Source: Thermoplasmata archaeon
GTDB lineage: Archaea > Thermoplasmatota > Thermoplasmata > UBA184
Direction: 5' to 3'
DNA length: 5,597 bases
NCBI GenBank assembly: GCA_030042855.1
Contig: JASHYU010000130.1
Location: 1 to 5,597 of the forward strand
Part shown: in pieces, positions 1 through 5,340 of the stretch
Layout: every line of letters starts with the position of its first letter
Numbering within the stretch: position 1 is the first letter of the stretch
Notes under the pieces: model-generated
Told to the model about the DNA's origin: nothing
The model's database searches: none
The model's input: only the letters and a program-made list of their open reading frames with translations
Translations under genes and position numbers: made by a program

Positions 1-24
1 CCTTCTCCCGGACGACCACCGACC

Positions 25-315
25 ATGGCCTATTTCGTCGTGAACTCGTTCCACGGCCCAGCCTGGGTCGACGGACGAGCGATGCGCGATCAGGACGGAT
101 GGCCCGCGCACCGGGATTTCATGGACGCCCTCCCGGACGGTTTCGTCGTCCTCGGAGGTCCGGTCGACGGACATCGCCGGGCGATGCTCGTCGTGAAAGC
201 GGACGACCTCTCCGAGGCCCACCGCCGGCTCGACCCCGATCCGTGGGTCCGCTCGGGTCACCTGGTCGAGATCATCGAGCCGTGGGAGATCCTGATCCAC
301 AGCGTCCCCCTCTAG
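25..315 (+). CDS. YCII-domain (YciI-like) small protein
   Basis: A 96-residue protein covering the whole YCII fold, a small ferredoxin-like alpha+beta domain that is usually 90-100 residues long. Visible family landmarks are a first strand YFVVNSFH (3-10), the conserved His in PAHRDFM (H29), the GGP turn (44-46), the LDPDPW segment (69-74) with D70 and D72, and a closing strand ending in EIIEPWEIL. The family has a conserved His/Asp pair that has been proposed as an active site; H29 and one of the Asp residues fit it. No reaction is firmly established for most members, so the substrate is unknown. The ATG at 25 is chosen because the domain begins directly after it. Only 24 bases of upstream sequence are available and no promoter can be called. 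The gene converges on the phosphotransferase-like gene with 24 bases between the stops. The fold assignment is firm; the function is not. Confidence 0.88.
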   Translation: MAYFVVNSFHGPAWVDGRAMRDQDGWPAHRDFMDALPDGFVVLGGPVDGHRRAMLVVKADDLSEAHRRLDPDPWVRSGHLVEIIEPWEILIHSVPL

Positions 316-339
316 CCCTCCGACCGCCGCGCCCTTCCG

Positions 340-1284
340 TCAGCTCGCGGTCCGGTCGAGGGGGACCGCTTGCGACGTCGACCCGAAGGTGACGCGGAGC
401 TCGTCCCGGTGCCGGTCGGCGAGCGCGCGGTTCCGGGTCTCGATGCCGAAGAGGAAGCCCCAGAGCGGGAGGAGACATCGGTAGAGCTCGAGCCGTCGCC
501 AGAACAGACGATCCGCGGACCGGCGTCGCCCCTCTCCGAGCCGGGCGAGACGCCGGGCCCCGAGCCCGTCGAGGGCGGAAAGGTCGGCCGCCGGATCGCC
601 GAGCCGCGCGTCCTCCCAGTCGATGACCCCCGTGGGGCGCCGGGAGCCGGGGTCCCAGAGGATGTGGCTCGGCCACAGGTCCTGGTGGAGGAGGACGGGT
701 CGGAAATGGGAGACGGCCACCGTGCGGATCACCTCGCGAAGCGCGGCCGATACCTGGCGGTCCAGGGCGTCCGGCAGTCGGCCGGCACCGATCCGTCGGT
801 ATCTCGCCGCGAGCCGCCGGAACCGCTCCGCGTAGCGCCGGGGGTCACCCTCGCGGACCCCGAGGCGTCGGAGCGGACCGGCCGGGCAGGCGTCGAGGTC
901 CCGGAACAGTCGAGCCAGGAACCGGGCGAGCGTCGTCCGTCCGCGCTCGTCGAGCGCCCCGATCGCCAAGAGGGGAGCGCCGGGAATCTTGGGATAGGCC
1001 AGGAACGGCCAACCCGACGGTTCTTCGAGGACGCCGATCCTCCGCGGGGACGGCACCCGGATCGTCGTGCGACCCGCGAGGAACTCGAGCAGGCGGACCT
1101 CGAACCCGAGCGATTCCGCCGCCGAGCGCCATCGCGGGATCCGGACCATCCACCGTCCGTCGACCTCGAGCATGAGATTGGTCCACCCGGTCTCGTCGAC
1201 GCGGATCGTGCGGATCGGGGGACCGGGCCAGACCGCCCGGACGGCCCGGGCGAGCACCGCGGGATCCGGCAGCGGAGAGCGCAC
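340..1284 (-). CDS. Aminoglycoside/macrolide phosphotransferase-like kinase (APH family)
   Basis: A 314-residue protein of the APH/choline-kinase-like fold, which transfers phosphate from ATP to a hydroxyl of a small molecule. The N-lobe shows GRWMVRIPR (43-51), at the place of the nucleotide-binding strand, and a Glu-containing helix FEVRLLEFL (E62), a style seen in macrolide phosphotransferases and APH(2'')-type enzymes. A linker strand PFLAYPKIPG (93-102) follows. The catalytic loop is HQDLWPSHIL (H200, D202), and the metal-binding segment is IDWEDARLGDPAADL (D222, D230). The usual Asn of HxDxxxxN is His207 here. The start is GTG at 1284; a TATA-like box sits about 25 bases upstream and a GGAGG at 1296-1300 lies 11 bases before it, so leaderless or SD-led initiation is unresolved. 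The gene is divergent from a VOC gene and convergent with the YCII gene. Antibiotic resistance cannot be inferred; the natural substrate may be a sugar, amino alcohol or other metabolite. Confidence 0.9.
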   Translation of the reverse strand: MRSPLPDPAVLARAVRAVWPGPPIRTIRVDETGWTNLMLEVDGRWMVRIPRWRSAAESLGFEVRLLEFLAGRTTIRVPSPRRIGVLEEPSGWPFLAYPKIPGAPLLAIGALDERGRTTLARFLARLFRDLDACPAGPLRRLGVREGDPRRYAERFRRLAARYRRIGAGRLPDALDRQVSAALREVIRTVAVSHFRPVLLHQDLWPSHILWDPGSRRPTGVIDWEDARLGDPAADLSALDGLGARRLARLGEGRRRSADRLFWRRLELYRCLLPLWGFLFGIETRNRALADRHRDELRVTFGSTSQAVPLDRTAS

Positions 1285-1295
1285 GGCCGGGCAAT

Positions 1296-1300
1296 CCTCC
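1296..1300 (-). promoter_or_regulatory. GGAGG, possible Shine-Dalgarno for the GTG start at 1284
   Basis: The - strand reads GGAGG with 11 bases between it and the GTG start. It supports the chosen start if the transcript has a leader. If the TATA-like box at 1304-1310 sets a leaderless transcript, this motif would lie upstream of the start of transcription and be fortuitous. The two readings cannot be separated from sequence alone. Confidence 0.35.
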
Positions 1301-1303
1301 GAC

Positions 1304-1310
1304 CTCTATA
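1304..1310 (-). promoter_or_regulatory. TATA-like box of the phosphotransferase-like gene
   Basis: On the - strand this reads TATAGAG inside an otherwise GC-rich 112-base divergent gap. Its first T lies 26 bases before the GTG start at 1284, so an archaeal start site about 25 bases downstream would fall on or next to the start codon, giving a leaderless mRNA. The alternative is a bacterial -10 element (TATAGA) with a very short leader. No convincing -35 is visible at the right distance, which slightly favours the archaeal reading. Confidence 0.5.
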
Positions 1311-1356
1311 CCCGTTCGAGGACGCGGGGGCCGGTCGTGCGCGGGCCGGGCGAGCG

Positions 1357-1363
1357 TTCAAAT
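1357..1363 (+). promoter_or_regulatory. Weak TATA-like element of the first VOC gene
   Basis: TTCAAAT is the most AT-rich run in the divergent gap on the + side. It lies about 37 bases before the ATG at 1397, which would leave a leader of roughly 10-15 bases. A GGGGG run at 1385-1389, seven bases before the ATG, is a poor Shine-Dalgarno candidate. This is a positional guess only. Confidence 0.25.
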
Positions 1364-1396
1364 CGGAACGACGCGTGAGTCCGCGGGGGTTCGGCC

Positions 1397-1786
1397 ATGG
1401 ACGACGTGATCCAAGGAATGGAAGCCGTGACGGTCCACGTTCGCGACATCGAGCGGGCGCGAGCGTTCTACTCGAAGGTGCTGGGGTTGAGGGAGGTCAG
1501 CTTCCTTGCGAAGGCGTCGCGGGCGGCGTTCGCGATCCCGGGCACGACGACCCTGCTGACCATGCACGTCATGGGGGAGGGCGAGGGGGGTCGGGAACCG
1601 GGCACGGTCTCGGGGATCGTCTTCTCCCACGCGGATCCCGCCCAAGCCTGCGCCGAGATCCGGCGCCGCGGCGGCACGATCGTGGACGAACCGCATACGT
1701 TCCAGGCGGCGGTCGGAACGGTGACGCTGGGCGTGGTCGCCGACCCCGACGGGAACGAGTTCGTGATCCGCCACGTCCACTCCTGA
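1397..1786 (+). CDS. VOC-superfamily protein (glyoxalase/bleomycin-resistance fold)
   Basis: A 129-residue single VOC domain made of two beta-alpha-beta-beta-beta modules, the normal length for one subunit of a dimer. The first module begins EAVTVHVRDIERARAFYSKVLGL (9-31), with His14 at the usual first metal-ligand position. The second begins VSGIVFSHADP and ends in the signature VADPDGNEFVI (114-124), with Glu121 at the usual last ligand. At the second-module start, where HxxF-type members carry a His ligand, the aligned residue appears to be Gly73, so full metal binding is uncertain. Members act as glyoxalases, dioxygenases, isomerases or drug-binding proteins, and I cannot choose among these. 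The ATG at 1397 directly precedes the domain; Met8 is a possible later start. The gene is divergent from the phosphotransferase-like gene and converges with a second, dissimilar VOC gene across 35 bases. Confidence 0.9.
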   Translation: MDDVIQGMEAVTVHVRDIERARAFYSKVLGLREVSFLAKASRAAFAIPGTTTLLTMHVMGEGEGGREPGTVSGIVFSHADPAQACAEIRRRGGTIVDEPHTFQAAVGTVTLGVVADPDGNEFVIRHVHS

Positions 1787-1821
1787 GGGTCGTTCGGGGC
1801 GCGCGGGGAGTACGGCGGGCG

Positions 1822-2202
1822 TCAGGGGCGCGTCGGGGTCGTGGAGAACCACCACTGATTGCCCCAGGGGTCCGCGACGCCGCCACGACGATCCCCGTCG
1901 GGCTGCTCGGTCGGCGGACGGACGCCGGTCGCGCCCGCCTGGACCGCCTTTGAGAACGCCGCGTCGCAGTCGTCGACGTAGAGATGCAGCATGGCGGGGT
2001 AGGGCCGACTCCCGGCCGGTACGTCCGCCAGCATGACGACGCTGTCCGCGACGCGCACCTCGGCGTGGTGGATCCGCCCGTCCGGGTCCGTCTCCCGGTA
2101 GGAGAGCACGCCGCCGAGGGCCGTCTCGAGGAACCGGATGAGGCCGGCGGCGTCGCGGACCACGAGATACGGCGCGAGCTTCGGGGTACGGGTCGGTTCC
2201 AT
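1822..2202 (-). CDS. PhnB-type VOC-superfamily protein
   Basis: A 126-residue single VOC domain of the PhnB-like branch. The pattern fits along its length: PYLVVRDAAGLIRFLETALGG (11-31), then GRIHHAEVRVADSVVMLAD (42-60), then LHLYVDDCDAAFSKAVQAGAT (72-92), and finally GDRRGGVADPWGNQWWFST (103-121), matching the branch's usual GDR...DPfG..W ending. The first ligand position of classic glyoxalases is not His here, and the terminal Glu is Gln116, so a canonical metal site looks unlikely. The function may be ligand binding or an unassigned reaction; PhnB-like proteins are widespread and mostly uncharacterised. The ATG at 2202 fits the domain start. The gene lies 81 bases downstream of tag on the same strand, so it may be the last gene of that operon or be transcribed separately from a weak T-rich element near 2227. 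Confidence 0.9.
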   Translation of the reverse strand: MEPTRTPKLAPYLVVRDAAGLIRFLETALGGVLSYRETDPDGRIHHAEVRVADSVVMLADVPAGSRPYPAMLHLYVDDCDAAFSKAVQAGATGVRPPTEQPDGDRRGGVADPWGNQWWFSTTPTRP

Positions 2203-2223
2203 CGGGCGACCATCGCCTCGCCC

Positions 2224-2231
2224 GAGAAAAG
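2224..2231 (-). promoter_or_regulatory. Weak T-rich promoter-like element before the PhnB-type VOC gene
   Basis: The - strand reads CTTTTCTC, the only A/T-rich run in the 81 bases between tag and this gene. Its centre lies about 25 bases before the ATG at 2202, the same spacing as the clearer TATA-like boxes elsewhere in the window. The match to a TATA consensus is poor, so it is noted mainly for its position. Confidence 0.25.
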
Positions 2232-2283
2232 GTCGTGCCCCGGAGCTGCCGCGGCCGTTCGTCGCCGGCGTCGGGCCCGCGAC

Positions 2284-2904
2284 CTACGACCGTCCGAGGC
2301 GGGCGACCTCGGGGTACCGGTAGCACGCGGTGAGATGATCGTTCACCAGGCCGACCGCCTGCATGTGGGCGTAGACGATCGTCGATCCGACGAAGCCGAA
2401 TCCTCGCCGCTTCAGGTCGGCGCTGAACGCGTCGGATTCGGGCGTTCGGGCCGGAACCTCTTCCCGACGTCGCCAGTGATTCTGCCGGGGCCGCCCGTCG
2501 ACGAACTTCCAGCCGTACGCGTCGAAGCTCCCGAACTCGCGCTGGATCTCGAGGAAGGCGCGGGCGTTCTTCACCGCCCACTCGATCTTCCGGCGGTTCC
2601 GGATGATCGACGGGTCCTCGAGGAGCCGCTCGATCCTCTTCGGGCCGAACTTCGCCACCCGAACGGGGTCGAAGCCGGCGAAGGCCCTCGCGTACCCCGC
2701 GCGCTTGCGGAGGACGATCGACCAGCTGACCCCGGCCTGCGCGCCCTCGAGCAAGAGGAACTCGAAGTGCCGACGGTCGTCGTGCACCGGTACCCCCCAC
2801 TCCCGGTCGTGGTACGCCCGCATCTCGGGATCGTCGAGCGAGGCCCAGGGACACCGTTGGACCGGGCCGACCTTCCCTCGCGCCACGTGACCCCCGGCTC
2901 CCAT
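2284..2904 (-). CDS. tag: DNA-3-methyladenine glycosylase I
   Basis: A 206-residue base-excision repair enzyme that cuts the N-glycosidic bond of N3-methyladenine in alkylated DNA, leaving an abasic site. It matches the Tag family end to end. The N-terminal RCPW (C18) and YHDREWGVP (H32) pair with the C-terminal LVNDHLTAC (H190, C194) as the Cys-His-His-Cys zinc site that ties the two ends together. LEGAQAGVSW (52-61) contains the base-recognition Glu53 and the stacking Trp61. GFGFVGSTIVYAHMQAVGLVNDH is the conserved C-terminal block. The E. coli enzyme is about 187 residues; this one is longer because some 15 residues precede RCPW. The ATG at 2904 is preferred because it falls 11 bases after the upstream hydrolase stop. 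A GTG at 2886 would also keep every motif. It is probably co-transcribed with the hydrolase, but I see no adaptive-response regulator or other alkylation-repair gene nearby. Confidence 0.96.
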   Translation of the reverse strand: MGAGGHVARGKVGPVQRCPWASLDDPEMRAYHDREWGVPVHDDRRHFEFLLLEGAQAGVSWSIVLRKRAGYARAFAGFDPVRVAKFGPKRIERLLEDPSIIRNRRKIEWAVKNARAFLEIQREFGSFDAYGWKFVDGRPRQNHWRRREEVPARTPESDAFSADLKRRGFGFVGSTIVYAHMQAVGLVNDHLTACYRYPEVARLGRS

Positions 2905-2915
2905 GCTCGACCCGC

Positions 2916-3791
2916 TCAGAACCTCGACCGGAGCCAGTCGTGCACCTCGGGGATCGCCCGCACGTAGAGCGAGACGTGCCCCTCGTCCGCGAGGAGGTGG
3001 ACATCCGCGTGCGGGACCCGGGCCGCGATCCACTCCCCGTGCGCGAACGGAACGAATCGGTCCTGGCGTCCGTGCCAGACCTGCACGGGCACCCGGATCG
3101 ACGCGAGGTCGAACCCCCACGGCGCGAGGCCGCTCAGGCTATCGTCCCGCACGCCGGCCCCGCCGAGCCGGAGGGCTTCGCGGCCCTGCGCGAGGAGGAA
3201 GTCGACCAGCTCGGGACTCATGACCCCGAGATCGACGTCCGAGAGGAGCGAGCGGAGCATCTCGAAGAGCTGGTCGGCCGTGGCGCCGCGCGCCTGCTCC
3301 GCGTCCGTCTCGACCTTCGCCTCCCACGCGACGCGGTCGTTCAGGAGGAGGCGGAAGTCCTCGAGATTCGCCTCGCCCATGCCGGCGAGCGCGTCCAGCC
3401 CCTCGGCGCGGAGCGGCGCGACGCCGGCGAGGCACGAGGCCGCCACGACCCGATCGGGGAGTAGCGCGGCGCAGGCGAGCGCCGGGGCGCCCCCACCCGA
3501 GTGACCCCAGACGGCGAACCGGTCGACCCCGAGGCGGTCGGCGATCGCCGCCACGTCCCCGGCGACGTCCCCCATGCTCCGCCCCCGGAGCGCGGTCGAA
3601 CCCCCGTACCCCGGCCGATCGTAGCCGATCAGGCGGATGCGCTTCGCCCGCGCATCGACGACGTGCGGGGGATAGAGCAGCCGCGCTCCCGGCGTTCCGT
3701 GGAGCGAGAACACCGGCGCGCCCGTCGGATCGCCGTCCTCGGCGACCCGGAGCACCCGCGTGCCCTCGCGACGGACGGTGTGTTCCTGCAT
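2916..3791 (-). CDS. Alpha/beta-fold hydrolase
   Basis: A 291-residue serine hydrolase of the alpha/beta-hydrolase fold with an intact catalytic set. The oxyanion-hole segment is HGTPGARLLYPP (31-42), followed by the strand-turn IGYDRPGYGGS (55-65). The nucleophile elbow is GHSGGG (96-101) with Ser98. A helical cap (about 130-225) comes next. Asp244 lies in HGRQDRFVP and His272 in DEGHVS. The HGTPG and YDRPGYGGS elements resemble the proline-iminopeptidase/esterase-like group, but the substrate cannot be read from sequence. No signal peptide or membrane segment is visible, so it is probably cytoplasmic. The ATG at 3791 is chosen because the fold begins right after it; the reading frame stays open far upstream only because it is the antisense of the GC-rich oxidase gene. 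It begins 71 bases after the oxidase stop and is followed 11 bases later by tag. Confidence 0.93.
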   Translation of the reverse strand: MQEHTVRREGTRVLRVAEDGDPTGAPVFSLHGTPGARLLYPPHVVDARAKRIRLIGYDRPGYGGSTALRGRSMGDVAGDVAAIADRLGVDRFAVWGHSGGGAPALACAALLPDRVVAASCLAGVAPLRAEGLDALAGMGEANLEDFRLLLNDRVAWEAKVETDAEQARGATADQLFEMLRSLLSDVDLGVMSPELVDFLLAQGREALRLGGAGVRDDSLSGLAPWGFDLASIRVPVQVWHGRQDRFVPFAHGEWIAARVPHADVHLLADEGHVSLYVRAIPEVHDWLRSRF

Positions 3792-3823
3792 CCGAGACGC
3801 TCGGGCCCCCCGTAGGCCGTTCG

Positions 3824-3831
3824 GTATGTAG
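3824..3831 (-). promoter_or_regulatory. TATA-like element before the hydrolase-tag pair
   Basis: The - strand reads CTACATAC, the only A/T-rich stretch in the 71-base gap between the oxidase stop and the hydrolase start. It lies about 36 bases before the ATG at 3791. An archaeal transcript would then have a leader of about ten bases. It could serve as the operon promoter, but readthrough from the oxidase gene upstream is equally possible. Confidence 0.35.
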
Positions 3832-3862
3832 GGCCTTCGGAGCGCGCGCCGCCCGGACCGGG

Positions 3863-5014
3863 TCAGCTCGAGCGCGCCGTTCCCGCGTTCGTGGCGAAGC
3901 GCATCGGGTCGAACGGGGAGAGATCGAAGCCCGGGTCCTCCTGGTGGACCAGGCGCGCCACGATCTCGCCCAGGACGCTCGTGAACTTGTAGCCGTGTCC
4001 GGAGCACGCGCTGACGAGCACGACCCGGTCGTGCCGGGGGTGGCGCCCGATGAGGAAGTGATGGTCGGGGGCCATCGTATAGAGGCACGAGGTCCACGCG
4101 CGCGGCTGCGGTCCCAGCCCGACGAAATGGCTTCGAACGAACTCCTCCGCGGTCCGAACCTCGGACGGATGGATCGTGCGATCCGCGGCCTCGGGACGGG
4201 GGATCACGGTCCCGCCCCAGGAGCCGATCTTGACGCCGTCCCCGAAGTCCGGAAGCCCGTACTTTTCCCGATCGCCCCCGAGGTCCCAGAGGAACACCGG
4301 CATCCGGTCCGGTCCGACGGAGGCCGGATCGCTCGCCGAGAACCAGGCGACCAGCTGACGCTCGATCCGTAGGGGCAGCGCGAGGTCCGGGAAGATCGAG
4401 GGCGTCCAGGAACCCGAGGTCACGACGAGCGACCGGGCCCGATACTCGCCATCGCGCGTGCGGACGTCGACGCCACCATCGGTCGCTGCCCAGGAAACGA
4501 CCGGCTCCCCGTAGCGCAGCTCCGCCCCCGCGGCCGTCGCCTGCGCCGCGTAGGCCGCCATGCAGTTCTCGGGGAACACCGCCCCGGCCTCGGCGTCCCA
4601 GACGGCGACGTCCCGGTCCTCGATCCGGAACTGGGGGTAGCGATTCCGCACGTCGGCCGCCGAGAGCCGGCCGTGCTGGAGCGAGCAGCGCTCCGCGCTG
4701 CGCAGCGCCCCCGCGATCAGGGGGCTCGTGGGGGACCCGAGGAAGAGACCCCCGGTCCTTCGGATGATCGGCGCGCGGGTCGACCGCTGCAGTTCGGCCC
4801 AGAGAATCTGCGCGCGCTGGACCAGGGGCACGTACTCCGGTCCTTCGGAGTACGACGTTCGGTAGATGCGGGTCTTCCCGTGAGACGAGCCGAGCGTGTG
4901 GCCGGCGGGGAACTGCTCGAGCCCCAGCACCGTGGCTCCGCCCGTGGCGAGATGGGCCACGGCGGACGAGCCCGCGCCCCCCAGCCCGACCACGATCGCA
5001 TCGAATCGGTCCAT
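3863..5014 (-). CDS. FAD-dependent amine oxidase, monomeric sarcosine / N-methyltryptophan oxidase type
   Basis: A 383-residue flavoprotein, close to the roughly 370-390 residues of monomeric sarcosine oxidase (MSOX) and N-methyltryptophan oxidase (MTOX). These enzymes oxidise secondary N-methyl amino acids with O2, giving the free amino acid, formaldehyde and H2O2. The FAD-binding motif GLGGAG (10-15) and LEQF (32-35) open the protein. GSSHGKTRIYR (42-52) carries H45, R49 and R52 at the MSOX positions. Cys310 in SCLYTMAPD is the residue that binds FAD covalently in MSOX/MTOX. SGHGYKF (338-344) carries the substrate-carboxylate Lys343. Lys262 in VKIGSWGG matches the oxygen-activating Lys, but the His four residues later in MSOX is Trp266 here, so the substrate may differ. 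The start at 5014 has a GGAGAG eight bases upstream. The gene is divergent from the zinc-finger-like gene and lies 71 bases upstream of the hydrolase on the same strand. Residue comparisons are from memory of the family. Confidence 0.9.
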   Translation of the reverse strand: MDRFDAIVVGLGGAGSSAVAHLATGGATVLGLEQFPAGHTLGSSHGKTRIYRTSYSEGPEYVPLVQRAQILWAELQRSTRAPIIRRTGGLFLGSPTSPLIAGALRSAERCSLQHGRLSAADVRNRYPQFRIEDRDVAVWDAEAGAVFPENCMAAYAAQATAAGAELRYGEPVVSWAATDGGVDVRTRDGEYRARSLVVTSGSWTPSIFPDLALPLRIERQLVAWFSASDPASVGPDRMPVFLWDLGGDREKYGLPDFGDGVKIGSWGGTVIPRPEAADRTIHPSEVRTAEEFVRSHFVGLGPQPRAWTSCLYTMAPDHHFLIGRHPRHDRVVLVSACSGHGYKFTSVLGEIVARLVHQEDPGFDLSPFDPMRFATNAGTARSS

Positions 5015-5022
5015 CCTGCGTT

Positions 5023-5028
5023 CTCTCC
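5023..5028 (-). promoter_or_regulatory. Shine-Dalgarno-like GGAGAG for the flavin oxidase
   Basis: The - strand reads GGAGAG with eight bases before the ATG at 5014, a good spacing that supports this start. Unlike the neighbouring zinc-finger-like gene, no TATA-like box stands about 25 bases before this start. A weak GTAAGT near 5078-5083 would imply a leader of some 40 bases. This gene therefore looks leadered. Confidence 0.45.
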
Positions 5029-5122
5029 GAGCCGGCCGACGCGGCGGCCGGACCGGACCGACCGTACGTCACGAGGGACTTACGGGTGGCGGCCGGAGCG
5101 GATCCGACCACGGCGGGGATTT

Positions 5123-5129
5123 CTATACT
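5123..5129 (+). promoter_or_regulatory. TATA-like box of the zinc-finger-like gene
   Basis: CTATACT, preceded by TTT, stands out in the 134-base divergent gap. The first T of TATA is 25 bases before the ATG at 5149, so an archaeal transcript would begin at or next to the start codon. The spacing is almost the same as that of the box before the phosphotransferase-like gene. A bacterial reading as a -10 (TATACT) is possible, but no good -35 is seen 17 bases upstream. Confidence 0.5.
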
Positions 5130-5148
5130 GGGATCCGTTCGGGGAGTC

Positions 5149-5271
5149 ATGGCGAGCCCATCGTCCACGATGGTCCGGTGCACGACCTGCGGAACGGAGT
5201 TCTCTTCGACCGATGCGGCGGCGATGGCGGCCCACGCGGGCCACCCGCTCGAGCACATCGAGCAGGGCTGA
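5149..5271 (+). CDS. Tiny C2H2-like zinc-finger protein
   Basis: A 40-residue protein with a single probable zinc site. CTTC at 11-14 supplies Cys11 and Cys14. After 14 residues come His29 and His32, with His36 as a further candidate, within AAHAGHPLEH. The knuckle VRCTTCGTEFSS followed by a helix ending in histidines is the layout of a minimal C2H2-like finger. Such single-finger micro-proteins are common in archaea and mostly uncharacterised; they may bind DNA, RNA or protein. The ATG at 5149 is preferred over Met8 (5170) because of the TATA-like box 25 bases upstream. It sits between two flavin oxidase genes: divergent from one, and 69 bases ahead of the other on the same strand. A regulatory or partner role for either is only inference. 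The coding call rests on the intact metal ligands and the promoter placement. Confidence 0.7.
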   Translation: MASPSSTMVRCTTCGTEFSSTDAAAMAAHAGHPLEHIEQG

Positions 5272-5340
5272 ACCGGTCCGCGCCCCAGCGCAATCGCTTT
5301 CCCCTCGGACGCGGCACCGGGGTGGTCCGTCCAGGTCGCC

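Noticed and set aside
1787..1821. Possible bidirectional terminator between the convergent VOC genes
   Set aside because: The 35-base gap is GC-rich with no clear hairpin and no T run on either strand. The 24-base gap at 316-339 likewise shows none.
370..1953. Long 527-residue open frame on the + strand
   Set aside because: It runs antisense to the phosphotransferase-like gene and in another frame through the first VOC gene. The protein is rich in Arg, Gly, Pro and Asp with no domain pattern, typical of a GC-rich shadow frame.
1984..2967. 327-residue open frame on the + strand
   Set aside because: Antisense to the PhnB-type VOC gene and tag; no recognisable domain.
1358..3004. 548-residue open frame on the - strand
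   Set aside because: It overlaps two VOC genes and tag in other frames and has shadow-like Arg/Gly/Pro composition. All three true genes show full domain motifs.
2905..3120. N-terminal extension of tag by 72 residues
   Set aside because: It lies wholly inside the hydrolase gene, is low-complexity Arg/Gly/Pro, and Tag proteins begin shortly before the RCxW motif.
5050..5064. Short GGACC/GACCG direct repeats in the divergent gap
   Set aside because: Only two or three imperfect copies of five bases in very GC-rich DNA; not enough to call an operator.
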